This document shows positions 37,305-51,100 of a DNA stretch of 64,000 nucleotides, piece after piece (position 1 is the stretch's first letter; every line of letters begins with the position of its first letter). Where the stretch lies: contig OU612067.1 of assembly GCA_914767715.1 (NCBI GenBank), forward strand, positions 8,928,001 to 8,992,000, read 5' to 3'. Origin of the DNA: Membranipora membranacea. Lineage: Eukaryota; Bryozoa; Gymnolaemata; Cheilostomatida; Membraniporidae. The notes below the pieces were generated by a model that saw only the letters and a program-made list of their open reading frames with translations, did not search any database and was not told the DNA's origin. A program made the position numbers and the translations under genes.

Positions 37305-40300
37305 TTACTGAGTTTCCACCTTTCTTTGGTTTCGGAGCTTACACCAAAATAAAAATATCATGTCCACTAGCAACTCTACTATTTCCACAGCAGTGATAAA
37401 CGACATTCCAATATAAAGTCCGAGCGCACCTCCCAGATTTGACATCATGACACCAATCTGAAAAAAAAACTTTTAAGGGTCAAAGTTTAAAAGCCTCACT
37501 AGGCTATTTAGAATCGATACCTTGATTTAGGCTGAAACTAGCCAATGCATTTCTATTTGTATCCTCATGTGAAGTTGAAGGTAGATGCAAATAGAATACG
37601 AATAGAAATATTGGGTACAACTGGCTATCAGATTTTGCTTCTCCAATGAAGAGAAAATTCAGGGCATAACAGTGCTAGCTCTAGCAAAGGTCTACACTGA
37701 AGGAAACAGTTAACTTTGCCCAATAATGCTTGGGTCTATATCACAAATTTTATGCAAACTCATGTATGCTTAGAATATCTCATCTGCGATAAGATTTGAG
37801 CCATTAAAATACTCACTGTCATGGCAGGCCTTTCGTGGTAAGCTTGTAGATTCAGTTCCTCATAGTAAACATTTACTTTTAGAAAGTTGTCTCTAAATCC
37901 TTCAGCTTTAGCGTCTGAAACAGAACCATCTTAGTATGACTTTGCAAGGTAAACGAAGTCCTTACTTGAATCAATATCTGTATTGACTTGACCTGATGAA
38001 TGAAAATCATTTTAATTTTCATTGCAGTTGTCCTTTCTTTCTTCAAGGGAGACAGCTTAATGAATTATGTCAAACTCCACACCAATAATCCCAAAATTTA
38101 TAATATGTTTTTCAGTGTCAAAATGGGACAAAGCTCAAGGTAGGGGTGATAATCCATAAAAACCTTCTCAGGATATATTACTCACTGTGTTTCTTTGCAA
38201 TCTTCTGAATGAATGGATAAGCTGGCCAGTGACTTGATGACAGGCTTAGCTGGTAAGTTTCCTCTCTGTAATCAAAAACAGTTTTCGAGGTACTGATCAG
38301 TTTTATTTCTGATCTCAGGATTAGAGAAGCCAATATGTTGTCTCTGATCTGTTGAAAGTTATGTTAATTTATTCCACTACGGTCACTCTAAGGAAAATTT
38401 CCAAACTAAGTACAGAGTATGTTGTATTCTCCTGTCCTAACATGCCCTGTAAGGCTTGCTCAAACCAGAGACTATAGATATATCTATAGTCTCTGCTCAA
38501 ACCATGAATATCTATGGTCAGTTGAGTGAGTACAATTGCCTATGTGTAAAACAACTTACACTCAGTCGTCAGTCGTCAGTCGTCAGTCGTCAGTCGTCAG
38601 TCGTCAGTCGTCAGTCGTCAGTCGTCAGTCGTCAGTCGTCAGTCGTCAGTCGTCAGTCGTCAGTCGTCAGTCGTCAGTCGTCAGTCGTCAGTCGTCAGTC
38701 GTCAGTCGTCAGTCGTCAGTCATCAGTCGTCAGCATTGCAGAGAAGCAAGCATACCTGCAAGGTGTGACACATTGTGAGCAATCTATTGTCCTGTTCTCA
38801 AACTGCATCATCACGCTACTGCGACATAAAACTAAAACGCCAAAGACCACAACATTAGATATTAATCATTGGGACAAGGACAAATTGTTTCAAATCATGA
38901 ATTGTCTTCCCCCGAAAAGGCAGCCACTTGATCTTTTGGGCTGGTGATTGTTATATAGGCAAATGATGAGTTTATGTTTCTGAAAAAAAAAAATTATACC
39001 ACGTGTCTAAACTCTTTCTTCGCATTTGGCAAACGGTATTGCTATTCATTTTTATGATACACACATTCTGAGATAAAAGACAGATTTTCTGAGAATATTG
39101 TCTGTCTTACCATCAGTCCTGTTCATGTATGAGCACAGTTTGAGGGTATTATGGCCAACAGATACTTCACATGAAATCCCAAGAGCTTGTCCACATCTGG
39201 GTAGTAGATAGTCAGCACATCCACATTGTGAGATGAGAGCAGCTTGGAAGCATGTCTTTTGACAAGCCTAGAAATAAAAAATTAAAATAATCTGTCATTG
39301 AATTTCAGGGCAGCATTCCCTGTTGTAATTATTTTCGGTAGTTCAGGACAATGATTTGCGTTGTAGCAATGTTATATGATTCAAAAGGGAGTGTATGGTC
39401 AATAGGATGAAATTCACAATCCACTAAATTGTTCTAAATCTTCATGCATCGTACCGATACTAGTTTGCTATTTGTAGACAGTAGAAGTGGCAATGGGAGG
39501 ACTGACAGTGGTTGTATTTCAACATCAAACGCAGGGCTATGATAACGGAATACCCCGGAACAGCTGATAAACAATCATTCTTCTTTGATTTGATTGTAGA
39601 TTATTGTATAATTCTAATGCTCACACGGGTTGAGTAGTTGGTGCCATACTTCTCCTGGAATACATCTAAATGCTCTAAACTATGAAGATGTACCAGGCAG
39701 TCACTATAAGGCTCAGAAAGTCTGTCTGTATTGACCTGAAAAGAGAAGGGTACTAAAGTTACATAAAAATTGGCTGACAGAACGACCATTATTTGAAATA
39801 TAAAAAAGGTTTCATAACAAAATCCAATAAAGACTACCTAAAGAGTAAAGACTAATACAGGACCATTCAAATCTGACAGATCTTTATTTTAAGTCACTAA
39901 GTAAGTAAGACTATTTCTGACTCATAAAATACAACACTACAGCTTACTTTTTTAACACCAATAGAGATATCTTGTCCGGGAGGCAGCGACAGCCCGCCTG
40001 TATCCACAAAAGGCATGGTACACTGGTTATGTACAAGTATGCGAGCTCCGGCACCCTTAGTAAGATCAGATATATACTCATCTACCTCAAGATTCAATGT
40101 CAACTTCAGACCTGGAATGAGTAGACAAAAACACCTTAAAACAAAAACACAAAAAACACAAAGACATAACAAAGACAAACACAAAAAAAAACACAAAAAC
40201 ACACATATATATATATATTTAGTGAGTACAAACCAAGAAGATTTCTTTGATGAGTGAAAAGGATGTGTCTTGCCCTACCCTTACACAAAATATCAACCAA

Positions 40301-43300
40301 GATAGTTAACTTTTTCCAATGTATTGGCTCTGATTGGCTAATATGCAGAGGATGTGTATGAATTGGTGAATATAACTGTATTTATCTTTCCTTTAATACG
40401 CTTCATTTGCTTTATCTAAAGTCTGGTCAGGTTTTTTTAAAATAAGGAATGCTATTGTAGGGCAACTCTGAATACTTGATCTAGTTTTCCACCAGGTACA
40501 TGTCTGGCCATCACATTAACAGCGGTCTACTCACCAAACTCTCTGCCTGATTGGTATGTTTTTAGTAGTTCACCTGGTTCTTTACCAACTCCGAAATTGA
40601 AAGTGAAGCAATTGCCATAGATAGGGTTCAATAGCGTTTTGAACACAACTGACCTATGTTTGGAGGGAAATATCATGTATTCATTCAATTTATCAGTAAG
40701 TTGAAGGTGTACTGCGTAAACTATTTTGATGATCAAATTCAGTCTGTTTCAACGCTATCAACAATCATCAACCAAACACAGAAAGTCTACGGCATTTCGA
40801 GAAGTATTCAATAGAAAAGCTGAAAGATCGAAAGGACAAGCATTTATGTCCATATACCTGTACGTTAAAGTTTATAGCGCAAATTCACTCACTTGTTACA
40901 TTCACGACCTCTAAAAGAGCATCCCAGAATGAAGTCATCCATCTGATGTCCAAGAACATATTTCTCATCAGGCTCTATCTCTGCGAAAGCTTCTCTGTAT
41001 GTTTGGGTTGTTAGAAACTCTTCTGTCAATTTGCCCAAGCCCTCGTCAGCAACTCTGAATTGTGATTAAAATAGAATTATGTAACGTATCCACATTTTGA
41101 GTCTTTCAACAATACTACTTTGATCGGATCAACTAATAGATCCTGATTTTCACTCAACGGTCGATCGCCATACATCGTTTGTTTGCCTATGTTAGCCCAA
41201 CAACACGAAACTCAATGCGAATAGCAACAACATGATACAAAGAACTCACCCTAGATCCATTGCGTCTGAAATCTCACTCACATAACCAGTGTCAGCAGAA
41301 TCACCGACAGGGTATACACTTCCTGAATATATAAGATGAGGCAGCTCAAATAATTCTACCACAATAATGGCAAGGCTTTGAATCTGTATATATTTCAACT
41401 GTTACAATTTTAGCTGTTTGCCTTAATTATAATGATTATCATGATTGGGATTACAAAGTGTTTGAACCTCAATATCAAAGCTTGATGCCAATAAAACATA
41501 AAATACTGCCAATTTCCGATGTGTAAAATAAATATCATATCAGACAAACTGTGTGTACCTGAACTGGTTTCAGCCGTCATACTGGTTGTGGAGGTTTGGT
41601 GGATGACAGCAGCTGTTGAAAAGCTACTGGCTGTACCAGCACTTGTTGATGGACTTGTAATTGTTGGACCTGCAGAAGTTGTGGTGTTGGCTGTGCTGGA
41701 ATTAGATGCGGTTGCTGTCGAGTTATTGAACAGAACATTTTGGATGCACATGTTATCACATGTTGAAGACTGATTTGTTCCAGCACAGGTGCTGTTGGAT
41801 ACATGCGTGCAGCGGCATGATTTTTCACATCCAACACAGATATCTGTGCTGTCAGTGCAAGTTGAGTGGTAATCTTCAAATTTGCTACAATAACAGATAA
41901 AATATCTGTAGGTATTCAAATTAAACCTTATGTGAAGATTGTGTAAGGATTGGAATGGGCTGAGGTGAGTTCCTGGTCAAAATAATAATAACAACATTGT
42001 ATACTTTGAACTGGTGACCCTGGAATATTGCAAACTTTGGGTATGACGGTGCAGGCCTGCGCTTATTTTTTTTGGACCATAATCTATGACAGCGCTATAT
42101 TTGTGCACTTTCACTGGATTCTAAGCAGGTCGCAAAATGCCAGCTACTGCCATTTACATTTTATTGAATATAACAAGCGAAAAATCTTACTTCTCATCAT
42201 ATCCAGCTATACAGGCACAGCTGACACACATCTCGTAGCAGGTGTGGTCTGAAAAAAACAGTAAATATCACATAATTATGTTTCCGTCAGCAACATCTAA
42301 TTTATTTTCCTAGTGCAGCTCATCTTAAAAAGATTAAAAAATAAACACAATTATAAATATCACAACCAAGGTAGACAGTCAGGCTTTTCATTTTCATAGT
42401 ATAGCTTTTTCATACAGCAGTTGATAACCATCCATCGAAAACAAAAGAATGGACATGTGAAAAGGCTAGTAATTTTATTTCTAATCACTAACTTGTGAGA
42501 CATTGATCAGTGATTTCGCTGGTACAGAATGACTTTTCGCTGTCACGTCTTCTTCTCCCCTTGACAGCACTAGGCAGCACCGAAGCTATCTGTGGATAAT
42601 CACCAACCATGGAGCTTCTAGTAGGATTAATGTTACAGAGAGTCACGGCAGGGAAGGGAATCTCACTCTCTCTTTGGAGTGTGGTGACGACATCAGTAGG
42701 TCTGTTCATGAACTCAGTAACTACCTCGCGGAATGTATTCACAGCTAATGCAACCATTCCTAACATTACTAAACTCCACCAGGCCTTCTTGATAAATCCT
42801 ACAAAAAGTCAAATGGTCTTAGCAAAATTATTCGTGCTGCATGAAAGTATTTGACCAAATTACAATTTAACTTATTTGAAATTTTGTGTGAGGATATATA
42901 TATATATAATATATGATATAATATAACGTAATTATGATCCCAATTACCTAAAAATGTCAATTAAAAGCCAGGTTTGCAAATGTATATCCTAATATAGAGT
43001 ATATTATGTATTTGCATATATTCAATGATTTAATTGGTTGTTTGATTTTATTGGAATTTTGATTTGATTGGATGTTTGATTTCACACTTTGGCAGGTAAG
43101 GTAGTGTCTTCTTATGAATCAACAGGGTGAGGGTTGAATGCCCACATACCTCTAGCGCCAGGGATTTGTCCGACACCGTGTGCAGTTGTACGGTCAATAA
43201 AACCCTCCCATAGATCAGAGTGGTTGAGCTGGTTTGATGGTCTGTCTGATTTGTCTTGTGTAGTGATGAACCCATAGTTTGGGTTCTCCGACTTTTCCGT

Positions 43301-44479
43301 TTCATGTTTGGGTGGTGAGAATGTTGGTTTATATACGAGTGTTGGAGGCTCTGTAGTGGGAGGGGGTGACTCCTCTACATCGATTTTTTCTCTTCTCTGC
43401 AGAGATGAAACCTACATCATTCTGGAGTTATTAGACATTGCCATTATTATAAACAATGGACACTAACAGAGATCAGACAGCGCGGATTTGCAGTACCGCA
43501 CATGGGACAAAAATACATATTTTCAATTTTTATTCTGGTGCAGATTGAGTCAGGGACTTTTATCCAGAAACAAATAAACATACATGTAAGAATTCGCGGA
43601 TTTTAAAATATTGGGCAAAAATTAATTAAAAAGCAAGCATAAAAATGATTAACAGTAAAATTTACTAGGAAGACTAAAATTAGTTTCAATTTCAACTAAA
43701 ATTAGTTACACAAAATACTTCTAATCAGTTAGTAAGTCATCAATGAAAAACATTAAGCAGATACATGTCAAATATAAAACAATAAAAATAAAATATTGGA
43801 AAAAAATTTAGAGAACTAACAATGAAGAAGGTGGCTCTTTATGGCAGATTTGAATGTAATAACAGGCAATGAGGCAATGATTTAAATTGTTTGGCACCGA
43901 AATTGGCGATGGCAAATCTAAATTTGTCTTTTGATAATTGTAATCCTTCGCTTTTAGAGAGACGAGTTTCGCTGGTCAATTTTTTAGATAAAAGTTTGTT
44001 ATCAATGATTGGCACTAGAGTATTGACAAGTTTGTAAAACTTTGAAAGGTAAAGGTATTCAAAACTAGTTTACATTTTAGGGATGCTGTATGGCTGCCTT
44101 GTCTCATCTTTTGTTCTGTTAAAATCAATTATTTGAGGCAACGATTCTCAATTTTCGGAAATTCTTTTTTCGTGGAATGCATTAAAGGTGCACAATATTC
44201 CGAATGACATCGAATGAGACCAGTATACCATAGGCGAGCCAGCTGGGGAGATGAAAATTTTCTGTTAGGCCGAAAGTTTGTGATAATGAGGTATAATTTC
44301 TGATTTACTTGGATGTAGGGTTTCATCTCTTGGGTTAAATAGACAGATAATTGCTGGAAAAAAATCATTTGATCTATAGAAAACTTGTGAGTTGAGTCAG
44401 TACTTACCAGTATTGTGCTCTTGAGCTTAGCAGCCCTGATTTTCAGATTTTTCAAATGTGTTGTAGCGTTGTCATCCAT
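37305..44479 (-). CDS. DEG/ENaC channel subunit A
   Basis: Fifteen coding exons: 44408-44479 (ATG), 43150-43396, 42493-42798, 42191-42248, 41559-41884, 41250-41322, 40893-41054, 40535-40653, 39948-40111, 39625-39735, 39111-39267, 38756-38831, 38186-38265, 37817-37914, 37305-37457 (TAA), giving 733 aa. In order: the cytoplasmic FIDRTTAHGVG gating motif; M1 (AWWSLVMLGMVALAVNTF, about 112-129); FPAVTLCNINP; a furin-type RRRR at about 188-191; a Cys-rich module; a Ser/Thr-rich stretch; YGNCFTFNFG; the Cys-rich thumb-side segment (ACQKTCFQAALISQCGC); and WPAYPF. M2 has SNLGGALGLYIGMS, with Gly-Met-Ser as the selectivity filter. The family forms trimeric amiloride-sensitive Na+ channels at the plasma membrane. 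The C-terminus is very short (VETQ). The stop overlaps a GTAAGT, so a spliced longer tail is possible. It is the only one of the three with an extra intron after the Thr-rich part. Confidence 0.93.
38467..38494. repeat. Perfect 28-bp palindrome
   Basis: Two 14-bp arms, AGAGACTATAGATA and TATCTATAGTCTCT, meet with no loop. It lies about 70 bp from the heptamer array in the same intron of gene A. Confidence 0.8.
38563..38733. repeat. Heptamer tandem array (CAGTCGT)n in an intron of DEG/ENaC gene A
   Basis: About 24 near-identical 7-bp units over 171 bp, with one unit carrying CAT for CGT. It begins about 20 bp from the donor of exon 38756-38831. The long open frames across it are a by-product of a 7-mer lacking stops, not genes. 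Confidence 0.95.
40316..40345. repeat. Family 1 MITE half-copy (intron of gene A)
   Basis: CCAATGTATTGGCTCTGATT resembles one arm of the element at 7106-7210. No opposing arm was found nearby. Confidence 0.4.
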
Positions 44480-44730
44480 TATCAACGGATTTGCAAAATA
44501 ACGATCCGGTTCTGCTTGAATTGTGCTTTCAACTACTAAACAGCCTTGTTCAACAAATTAGCAATTTTCGCTTGCATATCAATTTCTATCACCTAAAGTT
44601 CATTTGTTGTAGAAGCGAAAAGCAATTTAGGTCCAAACACAATTATTAAAGTTTGTCATATTGTAAATTATAATAAATTCAAGGAGCTAAATTCAACTTT
44701 AAGTGCAGCAGAAAATTAAATATTCAGCTC

Positions 44731-44820
44731 TTTGCAACCGGAACCCTAAAAAAATGTGATGCTAATGTTACCAAAATATTGTATTGGCATAATAATATGT
44801 TGCTGCTTGCACATTTTAGA
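44731..44820 (-). promoter_or_regulatory. Conserved upstream block of DEG/ENaC gene A
   Basis: About 250-340 nt upstream of the gene A ATG. It shares ordered words with 52532-52620 upstream of gene B: TGCAACCGGAACC, GTTACCAAAATA, TATAATAA-like and GCTGC-TGCACA. The remaining flank is not obviously alike. It could be a promoter or 5' UTR segment kept after duplication. TSS position is unknown. Confidence 0.55.
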
Positions 44821-44852
44821 TTATAATTAATATATATAAACGTTATACATAG

Positions 44853-44885
44853 TAGCATACATATATATATATATATATAGATATA
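44853..44885. repeat. TA dinucleotide microsatellite
   Basis: A run of TA repeats between DEG/ENaC genes A and B. Confidence 0.8.
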
Positions 44886-45182
44886 GCTATGTTCTGCAAT
44901 GTCAATATTTTTACTTAGACGCTGACTGGCGTTTCTAGGAATAGAGCTGAGGATTAACATCATTCAGCAGACAGCTGTGTTGGGGTCTGCGCAGACATTG
45001 ATGAAAGTGTACTGTTAATCTAAGTATAGTGGTTGTAGATGGATGGCAACTTATCATCGGCAACAATGTTGTGACACAAGCAACAATAACCATAATAATG
45101 ACAAAACAATAAGAAAATCACAAAATAATAAAATAAATTATGAGAGAATGTATGTAGTCCTTACCAGAGAAGAACCACCATT

Positions 45183-48100
45183 TCAATGAAAATATTTAAA
45201 ACCTTCACTTTCCTTATGAGGCTGAATTTCTGATTGATTGTCATCTCGCACTTTCCTTCTTTCTTTTAATTTGAACCAAGCGAGAAATATGACATCACAA
45301 ATCAATTCTCCGATCTCAAAGAAGGTAACAAATGACATACCGATATATAATCCTAGGGCTCCACCTAGATTTGACATCATCACACCCAGCTGAAAAGAAA
45401 AAATACTGGTGTTGTAGATGCAGCATCAGAAATCAGGCATCATCCATAATTTATTGTAACATAAAAAGCAAGTTATCTAAGAAAGTGACAGACGAAATGC
45501 CATTGTAATCCATCTAGGTTTGACACCAAATCTAACAAAATTGGGGTCACTCAGAGTTCCTTGTTAGTGGCCTAATTATTGCTGTGAAAAATATATGTGT
45601 TCGTAATTAGCGATGATTGGCGTCAAAAATGGAAGGTACAAAATTATATCATTGCGTATACAGCCAAATGATGAAAAAGCTGGTTACATTAGAGAAAACT
45701 TAAAATTGAAAATTAGATAACTTGCGGGATCAGTAACTTACTGTCATGGCCGGCCTTTCGTAGTAAGCTTGTAAATTTAGATCTTCATAAAATACAGTCA
45801 CTTTCAGGTAGTTATCTCTAAATCCTGCTACAGGTGCATCTACAACAGTAGGAGAAAACGACTGCTAAATACTTGGTACTGCGCTGTGTGCATTCATCGA
45901 CTATCAATGCAGAACAACTACTAAGGAATTTAATCTGACATTGTAATCAAAATAGATGCAATATCCATGTTGCTTAAAGTTGTCTTTCCATAAATTTTTC
46001 CCATGTGTCCCAGGATGCACTGCATCTGTCTTTTTTCCCTAGTTACACATTTGTGATAGATACTCACTCAATCCCTGTGCAGTTTTTGATAGGAACTTTT
46101 CAGCTGGCCAGTAACTCGATGATAGGCTTACTTGATAAGTCTCTTCCCTGAAACAAAAACTTGACTGTAGAAAAGTGGGGAAAGAAGAGGAAAAGAAATA
46201 ATTTGGCAAAACCAAAGGACTTCAACTATCAATAACCAGCTGGTTTGTCTCTTGGTCAAGTTGAATCCACTGCACACACACCTTATTCTTCCAACTCCTG
46301 GTAGCATGATAGTGCCTCATGCATATATTTTCTAGATAAGGAATCAGACAAGGCCAAGTTGAGTCGATCAGAGTTGCAAATCTTATTGTCCTAGTCAGTA
46401 ATTGACAGTAGTTCAAATTGAATCCTGGTATGCCTATATTTGATTTGATCCAATAAGCCTGAATTTTTAGACGCTCCTGGCCTAACTGCTATGCCACCTG
46501 CGCGGGGAGGAGCTACTGTAATACAGCCAAATTTGATTAAACCTGCTCTAAGTTCTACACTGGTAATCTATCCTCTTCATTGATCCGAACAATACTATAA
46601 CCCACCTGCAGGGATTGACACACTGGCTGCAATCAATAGTCTTATTCTCAAAGAGCAGCATGACTTCGATGTGACATTTAACTGAAATGGAGAAGTAAAT
46701 GGGTAACAGACGGCGACTCCTATGCTGATATCCTGAACTCTGATGTAATGATTTACCACATTACATTGGATGAAGTATAGATAATACTGGTGGATCTAAT
46801 GGCTAGAAATACCCATTAAAGAGAGTATTTCTTCTCAGAATTCTTGATTTTAACTAAGACAGGAGCGGTGCTGCTGTTCTTACCAAAGACTATGTTTTGT
46901 TTATGTCCGTATAAACCGCAACCGAAATTTGAAACATGAGGAATAAGAAAAACACTTACTGTCTTCTTTGGATTTGACCAGCTGGCACTGTCGGGGTGAA
47001 AAGTCATCACATGAAATGTTGAGAGCCTCACCACAGCGAGGGTAAGCTGCATCATAACAACCACAGCGAGAAATAACCGCTGCCTGGAAACACGTCTTCT
47101 GACAAGCCTACATGAGAAAAGAATTTGTTTGTCAGAAAAGATAGATCGCAAAAAGATCTCTAAATTGACTTGCTGTGCAACGTTAGAAGTGTGACAGAAA
47201 TTATGAACTGAAAATGGAGAGAACTGCTTGATTCTGATGTAAGTTGTAAAATTGCCGATCGACAGTGTCCGCAGCCTATCTGGTGACAAAATGTAAAATT
47301 TGCTTCTCTGCATGAGACAATTTATAAGCCAAGATTATGATAGTTACCCGTGTGGAGTAGTTGGTACCGAAGTGCTGTTGGAAAGAGTCGAGGTGCTGCT
47401 GATCCTGAAGGTTTACTAAACAGTCACTGTAAGGATCGGGCTGGCGGGCCGTTGTTACCTAAAATAATGATAGAATTCAATAAATCATTTCAGAAAGTTA
47501 CCTAAGGAGAGATGAAAAATATGAATATTTAACCAGAAATGTTCAATGGATGATTGCTAAAGCTTCATATCAGCACTTCTAAAGTGTAGTGCAATGATAT
47601 ACATCAGTTTGACTTCATAGCATAATTATAGCTATGCCAAGCTGAAGGTGGACCTAGTTTGATCTATTTTACCTGTATTTGGAATTGCTTCTCCTTGCTG
47701 ATCTGCCACAAGAAGTTTTTTTGCCTGTAGGCTTGTCAGTGGAAGGGGAGCAAACAGAAAGCAGGCAATTTGGATCAAACTTGATCTAAGTTGAAGAATA
47801 ATGGAAGCTAAGCAAAGAGGTTTATCTTTTTTACACTGATCGAGAAGTCCTTTCCAGTTGACAAAGAAAGCCCATCAGTGTCGACAAAGGGTATGATATA
47901 AGGATCGTGTATGAGAAGACGCACTCCTGAAGCATCAGATAAGTCAGGTACGTACTCATCCACATCAATATTCAGAGTTAACTGGAGTCCTATAAATATC
48001 AATGTGTGTCAGCACAAAGCTCTTTTAAAAAAACAGGGATCTTGGAGCATTGTCAGCAGGCTGAACAAACCAATGTCAAATGAGATCACATACCTTGTGC

Positions 48101-51100
48101 AGCCCGGGTCAAGATTACAGCATATCATTGTGATTTAGGACTTTGGTGCTCAAGATCCCGATCAAATTGCACAAATCAGACACATTTTGCAGGGTGTATC
48201 AATTACATCATTTCCAGTTCTTTCATAGAGAACTCGACTGGATATAGGGAAATAAAAAAAGCTAATGATAATAAAACTATCATGATTATAATTCAGTGTA
48301 TTACTTAATTCATTATTACTGTCAGCAATATGTTTCTCTAAGAAATCTATCTTTTGCTCATATCTATCGATGATACACAACTTACCAAACTGTCTACCAG
48401 ATTGATAGGACTGAAACAATTCTAATGGTTCTTTCCCGATTCCTGAATTAAAAGTGTAGCAGTTACCAGGGTATGGGTTCGGCGTGTGCTGGAACAGAGT
48501 CGATCTGAAAAGGCATAATAAAACAGGGGGTCCAGCCACAATTAAGCTACTACTTTTCTTTGGTATTGTTTTGCTTGTTTTGGTACATTTAGAAAACAAC
48601 ATTTTAATGATGAGAATTGTTGTCAGAAGATAAATGAAGGAAGCGCGTAGTGGTGATTACTCGCAGATCAATTGCGCCAATTGTCAAATTGTCAAATTTG
48701 CGTTTATTACATGTTAGCTGGCAGGGACAAAACATCTCATTGGAGAGAACTAAGTTTATTTTTTCTATTCATTCAGATCAAGCAAGCAAACCAACAAACC
48801 AGATAATTCAGTGCGAAACAAAGAGCAACAAAAATTTTGATAGATTGTGTATTCTTCTCAATTACCTGTCTATACATTGACGACCACGATAAGAGCATTC
48901 TAATACAAAGTCCTCAATCGGTTGCCCCATACTCCTTTTCATATCTGGATCAATCTGTGCCAAAGCCTCTGCAATAATCTGGTTAGTTTCGAATGCCTTT
49001 GTTGGTGAACCCAGGTTCTTGTCAGCTTCACTGTGATAAAACAAATAAATGTGAACATTTACATACCCTACTGACCTTAATCATTCACGGGCTCCTAATT
49101 CGCGGAGGGTACAACTCCAACCTTTTTCACTAGTCTCAATTATTCACGGATCTCAGGCCCGCAAGTTTGAGAGGATAGCTCCTCTATAGTAGTAGTATTC
49201 TATTTAAAAAAAACAGACTCCAATGGGATTTGACCATGTGATTCCAAGGCAGACGCTCTACACACTGAGCTATTCAGCCTCTTGACATATGGTGTTGTAT
49301 TTAGCTAGTTTTAACTATTCGGGTTTCTGTCATCGCGAATTATTAAACCACTTGAAAACATAAGGTCAGTAGGGTAATTGGAGCAGGGAGAATGGAGTAA
49401 AGGTATTTTCAAGATTAAACATTACTAAAAATGTAGTACACTGTTAAAGGGCCGAAGGCCACAGCCACAGGTAAGTATAACTGCATCATGACTGCTAATT
49501 TTGGATTCAGCATGGAATGTTTTGCAGCTTTCTTCATTGATTTCATGCTGATTGCAGAGGTAGTATGTACGGACTTGGAAAAAAAAATTGTAGTTTCCCT
49601 AATTGGTACGCTGATTAAAAATTTAGATTCGGTCTGTGACCCATTGCCCATTTCTTAAGCCTTTTAGCGTATGGGGCAAGCTAGTCTTCGTTTGACATAC
49701 ATTGCTTCCGTTGTAAGCGTTGTAAGCGGCAAGTGTTATTTAACTGCAGGGATTATGGCAGACGAATGTTGTCGTTAAGTATTTTCCCTCCATCTAGTTT
49801 GCTTTCAATATCACTGCTGACAAAACAGACAACAATTTTTAAAATTATTTCATATTGTTTTGCTCACTTCATATTGAGGTCTTCATCTAATACTTCCGTC
49901 CTCTGAGTAGTTGGTTGCGTTTGGATAGATGTGGTCACTGGTGGTGTTGTGGTTGTTGTAGTTAGTGTAGCTGTTGTGGGTGGTACAGCTGTTGTAGTTG
50001 TTGCATCTGTATTAGTTAGTGCAGCTGTTGTTGTTACTCTAGCAGTTGTAGTTTGTGTAGCTTTTGTGGTTGGTGCAGCAGTTGTTGTTGATGCAGTTGT
50101 TATAGTTTGTGCAGCTGTTGTAGTAGATGTAGTCGGTGTGGTTGGTGTAGGTGTTGCAGTTGGTGCAGCTGTTGAAGCTAGTGCATCATCGACATCTGTA
50201 CATCCATCGCCGACGCTACATTGACATATCTGGTTTTTTTGGCATTTATTGTCGCATGCTGTAGCACTGCAGTTAATTTTGATGTTGCTGTAACAAAAGA
50301 GATAACTAAAAGGCCCCTGGATTGACTCTCCCCGAATGAAGTGGAAAACCCTCTAAAGTATAGACAAAACACTCAGGCAATTTGTGGTGTAGTGTCATCG
50401 ATAATTGGGTTATTTTTTATATACCTTATATATGACCAACCAGGCTTGTCATAGATATATATAACTACCTGTTATTATAAAAAAACAAGCTTGGGTAAGT
50501 CAATGAGAAAGCATATTAGCTGAAGTCATAAGTTCAATCAAGGCTCATATCCCAATAAGGGCCTTTTACTGTATGTGTGGATTCATTGCAGGTGGATCGA
50601 GAACAAATACACTTATGTAATGTATTCACTTACCCTGCTCCGACACATTTACATTCAAGGCATACACCCTGACAACTATACTCTGTAAAACGAAAAAACA
50701 TTTGTAAGTTCATAGCTTGAACCCTCAAAACTCTTGACCCTAGCATTGTACATGCTCAGTAAATGGTTAGTTTTAGGAATATATATCGAAATTTTGATGA
50801 ACAGTTTCATTCTGACTGAAGACTATTTATTCCAAAACAATAATGCAGTGCTAGAGAGTCTTACTTTTTGTTGACTTCTACTTACATATAAGCACCAATT
50901 TCGTACTATGCAAAACCGCTTTCGATTAAATCCCCATTACCTTTGTCATTAGCACCTCTTTTCTTTCGACTAACAGCATGTTCAGTAAGTGTTTCTGACA
51001 GCAGACTTAGGTCTGAGAGTTTTGAGTTGCTCACTGGGTTTATATTACAGAGAGTCACAGCAGGAAAGGCGATAGCTGCTTCTCTCTCCAGTTTTATGAC

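Noticed and set aside
38563-38733. CRISPR array
   Set aside because: The 7-bp units are directly adjacent with no spacers, in a eukaryotic intron.
38456-38947. 163-codon and 80-codon plus-strand frames full of SVVSRQS repeats
   Set aside because: They are created by the heptamer array (CAGTCGT)n, which has no stop in several frames. The real exon here is on the minus strand at 38756-38831.
43048-43305. 85-codon minus-strand frame starting MKRKSRRTQ
   Set aside because: Wrong frame of DEG/ENaC gene A exon 43150-43396; the in-frame reading contains the TTAHGVG gating motif.
49205-49285. Functional tRNA gene
   Set aside because: A and B box-like words are present, but the anticodon and acceptor stems do not pair well and it lies within an intron.
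49931-50224. 97-codon plus-strand Val/Ala-rich frame
   Set aside because: Shadow of the Thr/Ala-rich exon of gene B (49868-50287).
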